Assembly: GCA_038229875.1 (NCBI GenBank)
Contig: JBBROA010000019.1
Span: 1-43,227 of the forward strand
Reading direction: 5' to 3'
Source: JALYUA01 sp038229875
Lineage (GTDB): Bacteria; Acidobacteriota; Thermoanaerobaculia; UBA5066; Gp7-AA6
DNA: 43,227 nt
Positions 33,146 through 42,084 of this stretch are shown here, one piece after another. Within the stretch, counting starts at the first letter, position 1; every line of letters begins with the position of its first letter. A program made the position numbers and the translations under genes. A model generated the notes under the pieces. The model was not told the DNA's origin and did no database searches. It saw only the letters and a program-made list of their open reading frames with translations.

Positions 33146-35938
33146 CTAGAAGCTGACCCGCACGCCGAGCCGCGCCGACGTCGGCGGCGTGCGCAGGATC
33201 GGCTTCCCATAATTCGGGTTCACGGGCGTCGGGGACTCGTTGTCCGCTTCCCGGAAGCCCCATCGCTCGTCGAGCAAAACGGCCCGCTGGGCATTCAGAA
33301 GATTGAAGACGTCGACGAGCAGGTTGACGGTCACGGGACCGAGCGCGAGCGGATATCCGAGGTGCAGATCCGCCTCGTAGTTGTCGGGATTGCGTCCCTC
33401 CGCGCCGCGCTCCGTCAGGAAGAATTCGTAGCGGCCGTACGCGTCGGAGAATCCGTACCGGGTGAGCGGAGTCCCGGTGCGGTAGTAAGCGGCGACGCCG
33501 ATCGAGAGCTTCCAGGGGGTTACAAAGACGCCGGAGACCTTGAACTGGTGGCGCCGGTCGTTCGAGAGCGGGCCGCGGTTCGTGATGCGGGACAGGTCGC
33601 GCCCGTTCGTGAAAAAGTCGTAGTAGTCGTAGGCGGCGGAGATGTTCGGGTCGTTGATCGTCGTCTGCGTGAAGGGCGAGTACTCGCCATCGTAGTTGCC
33701 CTCGAGTTTGGAGTATATGTACGACGCGATCGCCTGCCAGTTGTGCGAGAAGCGCTTCGTCACGTCGAGCTGAACGCCGCGGTAGATCCGCACCGGCCGC
33801 GGCGCGTCGTAGAGCGTCGCGTAGTCGAGCCCGAAGACCTGCCGCATGATTCCCTTCGAAGGATTGCCTATGCAGTAGGTGCCGTCGTTCTGGCAGAGGA
33901 AATCCTCGATCACGTTGCCGTAGTCCCGGTAGATCCCCTTGACGCCGACCGCCACGTCCGTCATCACTTCACGCTCGGCGCCGACGATCGCTTCGGTCAG
34001 GTACTGTCCGTGGATGTTCGGATCCGACGGTTCCGTGAAGCCGCCCAGGATCGCGGACGGCGTCCCGAAGTCGGACTCCGCGCCCGCATTGGGGTGGAAG
34101 TCGGTCCGATCGTAGTTGATGATGCGCGGCTGCCGCTCGTAGGAGAACGACCGGATCACGAGGTCCATCGGGATCTCTTCGTAGAACCGGCCGTACGAGC
34201 CGAACACTTTCGTGCGATGGTCTCCGGTCGGGTCCCAGATCACGCCGATCCGCGGCGCCCAGTCGTGCTTCAGGTCCACCTGCTTCACCCCGGAGGCGTC
34301 GACGATCTGCTGCCGGTCCCATCGCACACCGGCGTTCACGGTCAGGTTGCGCAGCACCGCCCAGCGGTCCTGGAGGTAGAGGGTGGTGTTCTTGTGCTCC
34401 GGTGAGGCGTTCAGCTGCGAGATCGGAGCATTAGAGAGGGTCGCTTCGGGCGTCGTCCAGTAGGAGTGCTGGAAAATCGGACGCGTCGGGTTCACGTCGT
34501 TGGCGAACACCGAGACCAGCTGGCCGCCGGAGTTCCTCTTGACGACCTCCGCTTCGTCCTTCTCGTATTCGATCCCCAGCTTGATCGTGTGGTCGCCAAA
34601 ATAGGGAGACAGAGAGCCGCCGAAGGCCGTGCGCTTGAAATTCTTCGCCTGGATCAGACCGAACCCGCCGGTCTGGAAAAAATCGTTGCCCGCGTCCTGG
34701 AACTGGACGACGTCTCCCGCCGGGGTCGCCGGCCCGACCGAGTTGCGCTCCTGGTGGCGCGACGCCTGCGCGGCCGCCGTGAGCCGCGCGCCGAATACGC
34801 CGTCGTACCGGGCGGCATAGTCGCGGCCGCCGACGTCCTGCCGGCCTTCGTAGGTCAGCGGATCTCCGTTCAGCGAGTGGCTCGCGTCGTTGATCGCGCC
34901 CGAGTCGGTGGACGGGTCCTGAAATCCCGTCAGGACGGCGGTATGGCTGTCGGAGAGGCGGAACGTCAGCTTTCCGGAGGCGAGATTCCGGGTGCTCGTC
35001 GAGCGGCTCGCCAGGTCTCCGAATACGTTGTCCGTGGTGTTGTGCACCCGGTCGTAGGCGCCGAAAAACCAGATGCGGTCCTTCCAGAGAAAGCCGCCGA
35101 GGTCGGCGCCGTAATCCTGCTTGCGGAACCCGTTGACGGTTCCCCCCGTCGAGACGACCGGCCTCGCGGAGGCGCGCAGCCCGTTGACGTCGAGATATCC
35201 GAAGGCGTCGCCGTGCAGCTCGTTGCTGCCCGACTTCGTGATCACGTTGATGATCGCGCCCGTCGATCGCCCGAACTCGGCCTCGTATCCGCCGGTCTTG
35301 ACGTTGATTTCCTGGATGAACTCGTAGTTCAACTCCTTGCCCTGGAACCCGTACTCGACGCCCGTCGTGTTGACGCCGTCAATGTAGAACGCATTCTCGG
35401 CGCCGGAGGAGCCGTACACGGTGATCGTCGCCTGCTGCTGGTTCTTCGGGTCCGCGTCCGAGGAGGTGCCCGGCACCACCTGCACCACCGACGAGTAGTT
35501 CCGGCCGGTCGGAAGTGTCTCGATCGCGCGCGAGGTCAGGTTGTTTCCGAGGCTCGTCGAGGTCGTGTCGACGACCGGCGCCTCGCCGGTCACGAGCACC
35601 TCGGCGGTCGCCGAGGGGCGAAGCAGGGCGTCGAGCGATGTCTCGTTGCCGAGGCCGACGGTCACGCCCGCCTTAGTCTCGGGCGCGAAGCCGGGCAGGT
35701 TGAAGACGACGGTATAGAGGCCGGGAGGGAGCACGGTCAGCCGGTACCTCCCCGCCCCGTCGGTCGTCGCGGCCCGGGATCCCTGAAGCGACGGGCTCCT
35801 GGCTTCGACGGTGACTCCCGGGAGCACGCCGCCGGATTCGTCCGCGGCGCGGCCGGCCAGCGAGCCGGTGGTCTGCGCCAGGGCGGCTCCGCAGGAAAGA
35901 AACACCCACGTCAGAGCGATCGCGCGACGGGTTTTCAT
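33146..35938 (-). CDS. Oar-like TonB-dependent outer-membrane receptor with carboxypeptidase-regulatory domain
   Basis: The protein has 930 aa from the ATG at 35938 (GAGG site 5 bases upstream). The signal peptide is AIALTWVFLSCGAALA. Residues about 25-110 are a CarboxypepD_reg-like domain (GSLAGRAADESGGVLPGVTV, GRYRLTVLPPGLYTVVF). A plug domain follows (about 120-240), with VVDTTSTSLGNNL, GAENAFYIDGVNTTGVEYG and YEAEFGRSTGAIINVITKSG. The rest is a long barrel ending in aromatic RLGVRVSF, the expected outer-membrane C-terminus. Such Oar/SusC-like receptors import large ligands or peptides and are numerous in Acidobacteriota. No SusD gene is present. No other transport gene is coupled to it, and its substrate cannot be told from sequence. 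Confidence 0.95.
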   Translation of the reverse strand: MKTRRAIALTWVFLSCGAALAQTTGSLAGRAADESGGVLPGVTVEARSPSLQGSRAATTDGAGRYRLTVLPPGLYTVVFNLPGFAPETKAGVTVGLGNETSLDALLRPSATAEVLVTGEAPVVDTTSTSLGNNLTSRAIETLPTGRNYSSVVQVVPGTSSDADPKNQQQATITVYGSSGAENAFYIDGVNTTGVEYGFQGKELNYEFIQEINVKTGGYEAEFGRSTGAIINVITKSGSNELHGDAFGYLDVNGLRASARPVVSTGGTVNGFRKQDYGADLGGFLWKDRIWFFGAYDRVHNTTDNVFGDLASRSTSTRNLASGKLTFRLSDSHTAVLTGFQDPSTDSGAINDASHSLNGDPLTYEGRQDVGGRDYAARYDGVFGARLTAAAQASRHQERNSVGPATPAGDVVQFQDAGNDFFQTGGFGLIQAKNFKRTAFGGSLSPYFGDHTIKLGIEYEKDEAEVVKRNSGGQLVSVFANDVNPTRPIFQHSYWTTPEATLSNAPISQLNASPEHKNTTLYLQDRWAVLRNLTVNAGVRWDRQQIVDASGVKQVDLKHDWAPRIGVIWDPTGDHRTKVFGSYGRFYEEIPMDLVIRSFSYERQPRIINYDRTDFHPNAGAESDFGTPSAILGGFTEPSDPNIHGQYLTEAIVGAEREVMTDVAVGVKGIYRDYGNVIEDFLCQNDGTYCIGNPSKGIMRQVFGLDYATLYDAPRPVRIYRGVQLDVTKRFSHNWQAIASYIYSKLEGNYDGEYSPFTQTTINDPNISAAYDYYDFFTNGRDLSRITNRGPLSNDRRHQFKVSGVFVTPWKLSIGVAAYYRTGTPLTRYGFSDAYGRYEFFLTERGAEGRNPDNYEADLHLGYPLALGPVTVNLLVDVFNLLNAQRAVLLDERWGFREADNESPTPVNPNYGKPILRTPPTSARLGVRVSF

Positions 35939-36031
35939 CGTTGCCTCGCTGTTTTGCGCCAATCTACACCTGTTCCGCCGCCGCGCGGCGGAACAGGGGA
36001 AGAGGCGCGGATCGAGAGCCAGCGCGCGGGT

Positions 36032-36769
36032 TTATCCCGCGGAAGCTGCCGGCGCGAGGACGTCCGCGAGCTCCATCAGAAGCGCGCGGCCATCTCCGGT
36101 CCAGGCGCTCCCGTGCATGCACGCCAGAGTCCGCGGGTTCGTTGCCGCGAGCTTCTCGAACAGTGGACGCGCGAGGGAGGAGTGAGAAAAGTAATCGAGC
36201 TGCGCGCGCATCGCTTCGCTCGGACCGAGGATGTCGCCCTCCGTCACGGGGGCGTGCACGGCGCCGGGCTGCGTGAAGAGGTCCCCGCAGAGGAGAGTCC
36301 CGGTGGTCTCCTCGAAAAGATAGCCGCACTCCCAGCCATGCGGCAGATGCGCCGCGTCGAGCCAGCGAACCCGTCCGCGGCCGATCTCCATCGCTTCTCC
36401 GTCGGCGAGCGCGCGCGGGGCACGATCCGCGAGATCGTTCATCGAGACCATGGCGGCGATCTGCCCGCAGAGCGGGTGCGCGGAAGGCGCGACCGCGAGG
36501 AACTCGTTCAGGGACCCGCATTCGTCCGACTCGACATGGGAGAACCCGATCCACCGCAGTTTCTCGACCGGCATGACCGAGGCGATCGCCTCGCGCACCA
36601 GCGGAAAGAGCCGCCGCGGTCCCGTGTGAAACAGGACCGGCTCGTCGTCCATGATCAGGTACTGGTTGAAGCTGAAGCCGCCCGGCACCACGCTGACCGG
36701 CGTCGAAATCCGATAGATCGAAGAGGCCACCTCGTCCACCCGCGTGCCGCTCTGCTCGTTCGTGATCAT
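36032..36769 (-). CDS. MBL-fold protein related to flavodiiron/ODP oxygen-binding domains
   Basis: The protein has 245 aa, a metallo-beta-lactamase fold. The metal loop is S-H78-V-E80-S-D82-E83, the HxExD pattern of flavodiiron and ODP proteins, but with Glu where the final His is usual. Other ligand regions are LDAAHLPHGWECGYLF (H141/H144), CGDLFTQP (D163) and CMHGSAW near the end. Flavodiiron relatives bind two irons and react with O2 or NO; here no flavodoxin domain is attached. It may be an oxygen or redox sensor, or an unrelated hydrolase. It lies 93 bp upstream of the TonB receptor on the same strand; a functional link is unproven. Confidence 0.85.
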   Translation of the reverse strand: MITNEQSGTRVDEVASSIYRISTPVSVVPGGFSFNQYLIMDDEPVLFHTGPRRLFPLVREAIASVMPVEKLRWIGFSHVESDECGSLNEFLAVAPSAHPLCGQIAAMVSMNDLADRAPRALADGEAMEIGRGRVRWLDAAHLPHGWECGYLFEETTGTLLCGDLFTQPGAVHAPVTEGDILGPSEAMRAQLDYFSHSSLARPLFEKLAATNPRTLACMHGSAWTGDGRALLMELADVLAPAASAG

Positions 36770-36845
36770 GGTCCTTCCTCCTGGCCGATCCCCGCAGTCT
36801 AAGACTTGAGAGCGTCCGCGGCCAATTTGCGAGGGAGGGAGGCGA

Positions 36846-38045
36846 TCAACACGCGCGGTAAAGGACCCTCCCCCCGCGGAAGGTCCACCGGACGTCGGCG
36901 AGCGCCCGGATGTCGAGAGTGGGGTCTCCCCTGAAGACGACGAGGTCCGCGTCGTACCCGGCGGCGATTCGGCCCACCCGGGCCGAGTCTCCGAACTTCG
37001 CGGCCGGAACCGTGGTCAGAGAGGCGAGGATCTGGCGAAAGCTCATACCCGCTTCGCCCATCAGCGCGTATTCGTCGGACGGATCGTATTCCGCGGCTCC
37101 GAGATCCGTCCCGAACAGGACCTCTCCCCCGGCGTCGTTCCAGGCGCGCAGCTGCCCGACCGCGGTCCCGGTGATCCGTTCCGCGGCCGACACGCGGTCA
37201 TGACGGCTGAAGTGCTTCCACAGCGCCAGCGTCGGGGTCAGTGCCACGCGGCTTTCGCTCATCGCGCCCAGGACGCCTTCGTCCCACGGCCCCGAGTGCG
37301 GCGTCGTGTGAGCGATGACTCCGACCCCACCTTGCGCGGCCGCGATCACATCGGCGCTCCCGGTCGGGTGCGCAAACAACGGCTTCCCGGCGCGCCGGGC
37401 TTCGCCCGAGGCTGCCGCGATCCCGCCCTCCGGAAATGAGGGCCCGCCCGGGGAGCCCGGCTTCAGAAAGATTTTGATTCCGTCGACGCCGGCGTCGAGA
37501 AGCTTCTTCGCCGCCGTGGCGGCCTCGTTCGCATCCGCCACCTCCGGCAGATCCGTCTTCATGACTCCCATCATCGCGAGGACCAGGTCGGCGGGGCCGG
37601 CGCCCGGCGCGATCAGTCCCGGTCCAGTCGAACGGATTTGTGGACCCGGGACTTCTCCGGAATCGATCCGGCTGCGGAGACGCGCCGTGTTCTCCCAAGG
37701 CGACCCGAGATCGAACACGCTCGTGAAGCCGTACCGGGTCAGCATGGCCCGGATCTGGCGCGCAAGCTCGGGGGCGGGGATCGCGCCGGCGTCCGCCCAC
37801 TTCCGTTCGAAAAAGTGCACGTGGCTGTTCCAGAACCCCGCGGCGATCGAGAGTCCCGAACAGTCGACGGATGGCGCGCCGCTAGAGCGATCGAGGACCT
37901 CGCGTCCGCCGACCTCCGAGATCTTCCCGCTTCGGAGGAGCACAACGCCGTCGCGGATCGGTTCCTCGGCCGGGCTGACGTAGATCGTTCCCCCCACGAG
38001 AGCGGAGGAGCCGTCAGCCGGAAAGCTCGGATCGGAATCGGCCAT
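36846..38045 (-). CDS. Amidohydrolase-superfamily metal-dependent hydrolase
   Basis: The protein has 399 aa, the imidazolonepropionase-like branch of the amidohydrolase superfamily. Metal ligands are in place: H75 and H77 (FWNSHVHF), K191 as the likely carboxylated lysine (GIKIF), H226 (FAHPTG), H246 (VIAHTTPHSG) and D314 (GTDLGA). The N-terminal beta-sandwich carries DGVVLLRSGKISEVGG, and the C-terminus closes it (VGRIAAGYDADLVVFRGD). It hydrolyses a cyclic amide, amidine or peptide-like substrate, not identifiable from sequence. There is no signal peptide, so it should be cytoplasmic. It is 76 bp upstream of the MBL gene on the same strand and possibly transcribed with it. Confidence 0.92.
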   Translation of the reverse strand: MADSDPSFPADGSSALVGGTIYVSPAEEPIRDGVVLLRSGKISEVGGREVLDRSSGAPSVDCSGLSIAAGFWNSHVHFFERKWADAGAIPAPELARQIRAMLTRYGFTSVFDLGSPWENTARLRSRIDSGEVPGPQIRSTGPGLIAPGAGPADLVLAMMGVMKTDLPEVADANEAATAAKKLLDAGVDGIKIFLKPGSPGGPSFPEGGIAAASGEARRAGKPLFAHPTGSADVIAAAQGGVGVIAHTTPHSGPWDEGVLGAMSESRVALTPTLALWKHFSRHDRVSAAERITGTAVGQLRAWNDAGGEVLFGTDLGAAEYDPSDEYALMGEAGMSFRQILASLTTVPAAKFGDSARVGRIAAGYDADLVVFRGDPTLDIRALADVRWTFRGGRVLYRAC

Positions 38046-38174
38046 GGCGCGCGGACGTAGCCTACTTCGCGCTGGAGGGTGCCGTCAGAATCCCGTTTCC
38101 CATGTCCGACACCCCGGGCGCTTCTGGTTGGCGGCGCTACGTGGAGGGGTCGGCCGTGACAAGGGCCTTCCCCG

Positions 38175-38696
38175 TCAGTTCGACGGCGGCACGGAAATCG
38201 GCAAGGTGATGCCCTCGGACTCGGGCGGCCGCACGGCGGCGCTGTTCGTGTTCTGAGCCAGAAGAACCTGCCAGCCTCCATCACGCCTTCCGGCAACCAT
38301 CGTCATGAGCCCGAAACGCGCCGAACGGAGGGACCCGTCCGGATTTCGGTCCCCGGCGATCGACCAGCTCCAGTGAACGACCGCCAGGTCCCGGCCGAAC
38401 GTCCGGACCGAAGTCTTGAGCTGTGTGATCGTGGATTCCTTGAAACGTCCGGAGAGCAGGCGGGAGTGGTATTTCTCGAAATCCGCGCGCCCGTGCAGCC
38501 AGGTGGCGCCGACCGTGACGAATTCCACGTCTGGCGCCATGATCCGAGCGAGCTCCTGTCCGTCATGTCTTGCCCAGGCCGCGCAAAACGCGGCCGGCAG
38601 GCGGCGCAGCGCCTCCTCATCGTTCGCCGTCTGAGCCTCCGACGGGGAAGGCGCGAGCGAGCCGGCCACCGCGAGAACGAAACAGGCCCACTTCAT
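38175..38696 (-). CDS. Exported SnoaL/SgcJ-like (NTF2-fold) protein
   Basis: The protein has 173 aa. The signal peptide is KWACFVLAVAGSLAPSPSEA. The body is one NTF2-like domain of the SgcJ/EcaC (TIGR02246) kind: LPAAFCAAWARHDGQELARI, MAPDVEFVTVGATWLHGR, LAVVHWSWSIAGDRNPDGS and GLMTMVAGRRDGGWQVLLAQ. The fold is a cone-shaped pocket, and most members have no known reaction. It differs from the other NTF2-like protein at 8279 in being exported. The divergent CDP-alcohol transferase gene starts only 51 bp away, so promoters overlap. Confidence 0.9.
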   Translation of the reverse strand: MKWACFVLAVAGSLAPSPSEAQTANDEEALRRLPAAFCAAWARHDGQELARIMAPDVEFVTVGATWLHGRADFEKYHSRLLSGRFKESTITQLKTSVRTFGRDLAVVHWSWSIAGDRNPDGSLRSARFGLMTMVAGRRDGGWQVLLAQNTNSAAVRPPESEGITLPISVPPSN

Positions 38697-38747
38697 GAGT
38701 TGCCTCCGCCATCGAAGGATTTTCTCGGCACATTAGATACTCCTGCG

Positions 38748-39341
38748 GTGCGGACCTCCAGCGCCGCCGCCCGGTCGATCCCGCTCCTGCTGACGGCGTT
38801 GCGGGCGGCGCTCGCGCCGGTGGTGGCGCTTCTCGCTCTCTTCCATCCCTCGAGGCCCGCGTTCGGCGCCTGCCTCATCGCCGCATTCCTGACCGACGTT
38901 TTCGACGGAATCATCGCGCGACGCCTCGGGATCGCGACGCCGGACCTCCGCCGATTCGACAGCCTCGCGGACTCCCTGTTCTACGCGGCCGCGACGTTCG
39001 CGGCCTGGCGCCTCTACCCGTGGGCGATCACCGGGCGCGCCGTTCCTCTCGTTCTTCTTGCCATCCTCGAAGTCTCGCGTTACGCCTTCGACGCTGTGAA
39101 GTTCCGGCGCGAGGCGAGTTTCCACATGTGGTCTTCGAAGCTGTGGGGCCTCGCTCTCTTCGCCGGGTTTTTCTCGCTCCTCGCGCTCGGTTCGGACGAT
39201 GCCTGGCTGACGGCCGCCGTTTACATGGGCGTGATCGCCGATCTCGAAGGCCTTGCGATCTCGATGGTGCTCCGGGAGTGGCGCTCCGACGTTCCCACCA
39301 TGCTCCACGCACTGCGTCTTCGGCGCTCCGGGAGAGAGTGA
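38748..39341 (+). CDS. CDP-alcohol phosphatidyltransferase family membrane enzyme
   Basis: The protein has 197 aa from a GTG at 38748, with about six membrane helices. The family signature is at D50-x2-D53-G54-x2-A57-R58 and D71-x3-D75 (LTDVFDGIIARR, FDSLAD). The spacing between R58 and D71 fits, but the conserved Gly four residues before D71 is Leu67. The four Asp residues bind Mg2+ and the CDP moiety, so catalysis is plausible. Such enzymes make phosphatidylglycerol-phosphate, phosphatidylserine or inositol lipids, and this one's alcohol is unknown. The gene is divergent from the SnoaL-like gene. A GTG start fits the hydrophobic N-terminus; no upstream ATG in frame gives a sensible protein. 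Confidence 0.85.
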   Translation: MRTSSAAARSIPLLLTALRAALAPVVALLALFHPSRPAFGACLIAAFLTDVFDGIIARRLGIATPDLRRFDSLADSLFYAAATFAAWRLYPWAITGRAVPLVLLAILEVSRYAFDAVKFRREASFHMWSSKLWGLALFAGFFSLLALGSDDAWLTAAVYMGVIADLEGLAISMVLREWRSDVPTMLHALRLRRSGRE

Positions 39342-39408
39342 GCCGACTCGGACGCGCGGAGCGGCGGAGCGACTAGCGGGCCGGAGATTCTGGAACTGAG
39401 GCCAGCGT

Positions 39409-40773
39409 CTACCGGGGCGCGAGAGGCGGCGGACTCCCGCTGCCGAGCGTGACGGTAACGGTTCGACCGCTGCGGGAGATCCGGCTGTTTCGGAACGCCA
39501 GCGTCAGTCCGGGCGCGGTCACCCGGAGTCCGCCCTCCCCCTCCCCTTCCCCTTCCTCCGTTCGCGGCTCCTCCGGAAGGCCCGCGACACTCACTCGCCG
39601 AACTCCCTCGAAGAGAGGGTGCTTTCCCGCCGCTTCGGTGAGGCACCGGCGGTCGAGGACCTCGAACGTTCCTTCCGCGTTGCCGAGCTTGAGCCACCGG
39701 GTGTGGAGCACCGATCCTCCGGAGAGGCGCTCGACGTTCAAAGGGTCGAACCCCTGGGGAAAAAGTGGCGAGTCGGACTCGAGGACGAGCGTCCAACCGG
39801 CCTCGGAGAGGAAAGCGTTGCGGAGCGACGCGCGCGACTCAGTCCATGCGGCGACGTCGCGTTTCGCGCGGCTGCGGATCGAGGCCTCCTCCTCTCTCGA
39901 GAGTGCGGCGCCGGGAGCTCCGGCGACGGCGCGGCCCAGGATCACGTCGAGAGGCTCGTCGCGTTGCTCGAGCTCCGTCTTCCACGCAGGATCGAGCGCG
40001 TCCAAGAGCAGCGCCATCGCGGCGCCCGAGGCGTAGGCGCGGTCGCGGACCCGGTCGGCGGCGAACTCCGCGTCGGGGAGGAGCGGCGCGGATTCATGGA
40101 CGGCGAGCGCCTCGATGTATCGCGCGAGCCCCTCCTTCAGCTCCGTCCCGCGCTCGTATTGCGCCGCCCCGGGCGGCAGCCGCGCGAAGCGGGCGCGCCG
40201 CACTTCGATCGCCCGGCCGGCCCAGGAGGCGCGGCCGGCCGGATTTGTCGACTCGAGAGCCCGGGCGAAAGCCAACGACTCGATCCGCCGCAGCGCGAGC
40301 GTCTCGGGATTCTCGACCGGATACACGAAGAGCTCCGCTTCGTTTCCGCCCCATTTCGGGTGGCGGCGAGCCTGGAAGACATGGAAGGCCTCGTGCAGCA
40401 ACAGCGCCGCGAGTCTCCGGTTGTTCCCGACGAGGCCCTCGAAGGACGCGGTCGCCGTCTCGACGCCCCCAACCGCCACCGACGTGTTGGCGCGGGCCGT
40501 GGAGTGCCGTCCGCTCACCACGACGGCGTCGGAACGCCCTCGGGCGGGGAGGAACCCGGCGGGCGGCCGGGGATGGCGCACGAGCCATGTCCGCTCCCCG
40601 TCGAAAATCTCGAGCGGAGTCGATCCCGGATCGAACCCCGACCACAGGGGCCTCGCGGCGAGACGATCGAATTCCGCCAGCACGGCCGGAACCCCGACCC
40701 CGGTTTTCGCCCCGGCTCGTCCCGGGGACCCGAGCGCCAGAAGAGAAGGAAGCACAATGAGGAGGATCTGCAT
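39409..40773 (-). CDS. Secreted HExxH protein of unknown family
   Basis: The protein has 454 aa from the ATG at 40773 (signal peptide QILLIVLPSLLALGS); an ATG at 40797 is upstream of the ribosome-like GAGG and less likely. A zinc-protease-like motif stands at H127-E-A-F-H131 (ALLLHEAFHVFQARR). A conserved acidic run (NEAELFVYPVENPETLALRR) follows and could supply the third ligand, as in gluzincins. The middle is helical (KEGLARYIEALAVHESA, AYASGAAMALLLDAL). The last 90 residues are beta-rich with an acidic EGEGEGEG linker (about 420). I do not recognise the family. Protease activity is suggested, not shown. It is convergent with the lipid-enzyme gene. Confidence 0.75.
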   Translation of the reverse strand: MQILLIVLPSLLALGSPGRAGAKTGVGVPAVLAEFDRLAARPLWSGFDPGSTPLEIFDGERTWLVRHPRPPAGFLPARGRSDAVVVSGRHSTARANTSVAVGGVETATASFEGLVGNNRRLAALLLHEAFHVFQARRHPKWGGNEAELFVYPVENPETLALRRIESLAFARALESTNPAGRASWAGRAIEVRRARFARLPPGAAQYERGTELKEGLARYIEALAVHESAPLLPDAEFAADRVRDRAYASGAAMALLLDALDPAWKTELEQRDEPLDVILGRAVAGAPGAALSREEEASIRSRAKRDVAAWTESRASLRNAFLSEAGWTLVLESDSPLFPQGFDPLNVERLSGGSVLHTRWLKLGNAEGTFEVLDRRCLTEAAGKHPLFEGVRRVSVAGLPEEPRTEEGEGEGEGGLRVTAPGLTLAFRNSRISRSGRTVTVTLGSGSPPPLAPR

Positions 40774-40873
40774 GCCTCGGAGACGCGCTCGAGGCAACGG
40801 GGGTTACGCGAGCGGGATCAGGCCGAGACGTCGAGATTCGCAGGCCGGAAGAAATCCAAAACGGAGGAAACCC

Positions 40874-41419
40874 ATGACGGGCGAATCAGAAGCCGGGGAA
40901 AAACATCCCGTTCTCGCCGGGGTGCTCGAGCAGAACATCCGGAGCATTTCCGCGCTGAGGGATCGGGTCGCCGTGCGCCGTTCCGCGCAGGACAGGATTT
41001 CGGACGCGATCACCGATTTTTCCGGACACATGGCGTTCGTGTATCTCCACGTGCTCTGGTTCGCCGGATGGATCGCGTGGAACCTCGGGGCGTTCGGGGC
41101 GAAGCCCTTCGATCCCTTCCCGTTCGGCCTGCTGACGCTCATCGTTTCGCTCGAGGCGATCTTTCTCTCGACGTTCGTCCTGATCAGCCAGAACCGGATC
41201 AGCGAGGATGCTGAGCGCCGCACCAGCCTGCATCTTCAGATCGGTCTCCTGACGGAGCACGAGATGACGCGTGCTCTGAGAATGCTCGACCAGATCCAGA
41301 CGAAGCTCGGATGCGACGAAGAGCCGGATACGGACCTGAAGGAGCTCGAACAGGAGGTGCGCCCCGAAGACGTCCTCCACGAGATCGAGAAAATGCAGCG
41401 GAAGGTCCGCGGCCACTGA
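40874..41419 (+). CDS. DUF1003 membrane protein
   Basis: The protein has 181 aa from the ATG at 40874 with GGAGG 6 bases upstream. The N-terminal region (VLEQNIRSISALRDR) is followed by two membrane helices (MAFVYLHVLWFAGWIAWNLG; FGLLTLIVSLEAIFLSTFVL) and the highly conserved loop ISQNRISEDAERR, all hallmarks of DUF1003. A helical, acidic C-terminal tail follows. The family's function is unknown, and it is widespread in Proteobacteria and Acidobacteriota. The gene stands alone between two minus-strand genes. Confidence 0.93.
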   Translation: MTGESEAGEKHPVLAGVLEQNIRSISALRDRVAVRRSAQDRISDAITDFSGHMAFVYLHVLWFAGWIAWNLGAFGAKPFDPFPFGLLTLIVSLEAIFLSTFVLISQNRISEDAERRTSLHLQIGLLTEHEMTRALRMLDQIQTKLGCDEEPDTDLKELEQEVRPEDVLHEIEKMQRKVRGH

Positions 41420-41466
41420 ACGCGACGTCGGGTCTCCCGCGGCGTTGGCCCCGGAATCCCGGGGAG

Positions 41467-42084
41467 TTACGAGCGAGGTTCGACCTCCGCCGCCAGGACG
41501 AGGGGCCGTCGGAGCTTCGCGAATTGAAGCGACCAGCGCAGCACGAGCGTCGTCGCAACCAGGCCGAGCGCTCCGACGACGAGACCCACCGGCACCAGCC
41601 ACCACCCGAGCACGTCTCTGGCGGACGAGCCCGTCGTCGTGCCGATGCTGAACGTCCCGGGCCCGAGCCAAGCGCCGAACTGCCCCGGAGCGATCACCTT
41701 TCCGAACGCGCCGATCAGAAAACCGAGACCGACGCCGTATCCGACGAGAGCGATGACGAAGATCACAAACCCTCGGACCGACAGCATCGCCCAGCGGAGG
41801 GCGCCGCGCAGGAGAAGCGTCGGAGAAAAGCTCGCCCGGGCTCGTGCCATCAAGGCCTCCGCCTGGTACAGCGGAGCGATGTCCTCCGGGCGTCCAAGAG
41901 CCTGCAGGATGGCGACGAGCCTCTCGTCCGTGAGCTCGCCGGCGGCGTCGGCGCGCTCCAGGATGTGGCCTCGGATTTCTTGAAGGATGTCCGCCACTTC
42001 GTCGGGAGGCAGCTCGCCGAGACTGCGACGCAGCTGCATGAGGTAGGCGTCGATCCGCGTCTGCAGGCGATCGGGGTGACTCAT
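41467..42084 (-). CDS. HAAS/DUF1700-type membrane protein paired with PadR
   Basis: The protein has 205 aa. The ATG at 42084 overlaps the PadR stop (ATGA). The N-terminal helical HAAS domain (about 10-70) has RIDAYLMQLRRSLGELPPDE, EIRGHILE and LVAILQALGRPEDIA. Two hydrophobic regions follow (about 95-130, GFVIFVIALVGYGVGLGFLI; and 160-190, WWLVPVGLVVGALGLVATTL). PadR-HAAS pairs are common and are thought to respond to membrane or envelope stress, with the HAAS protein as membrane partner. No third component gene is downstream. Confidence 0.88.
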   Translation of the reverse strand: MSHPDRLQTRIDAYLMQLRRSLGELPPDEVADILQEIRGHILERADAAGELTDERLVAILQALGRPEDIAPLYQAEALMARARASFSPTLLLRGALRWAMLSVRGFVIFVIALVGYGVGLGFLIGAFGKVIAPGQFGAWLGPGTFSIGTTTGSSARDVLGWWLVPVGLVVGALGLVATTLVLRWSLQFAKLRRPLVLAAEVEPRS

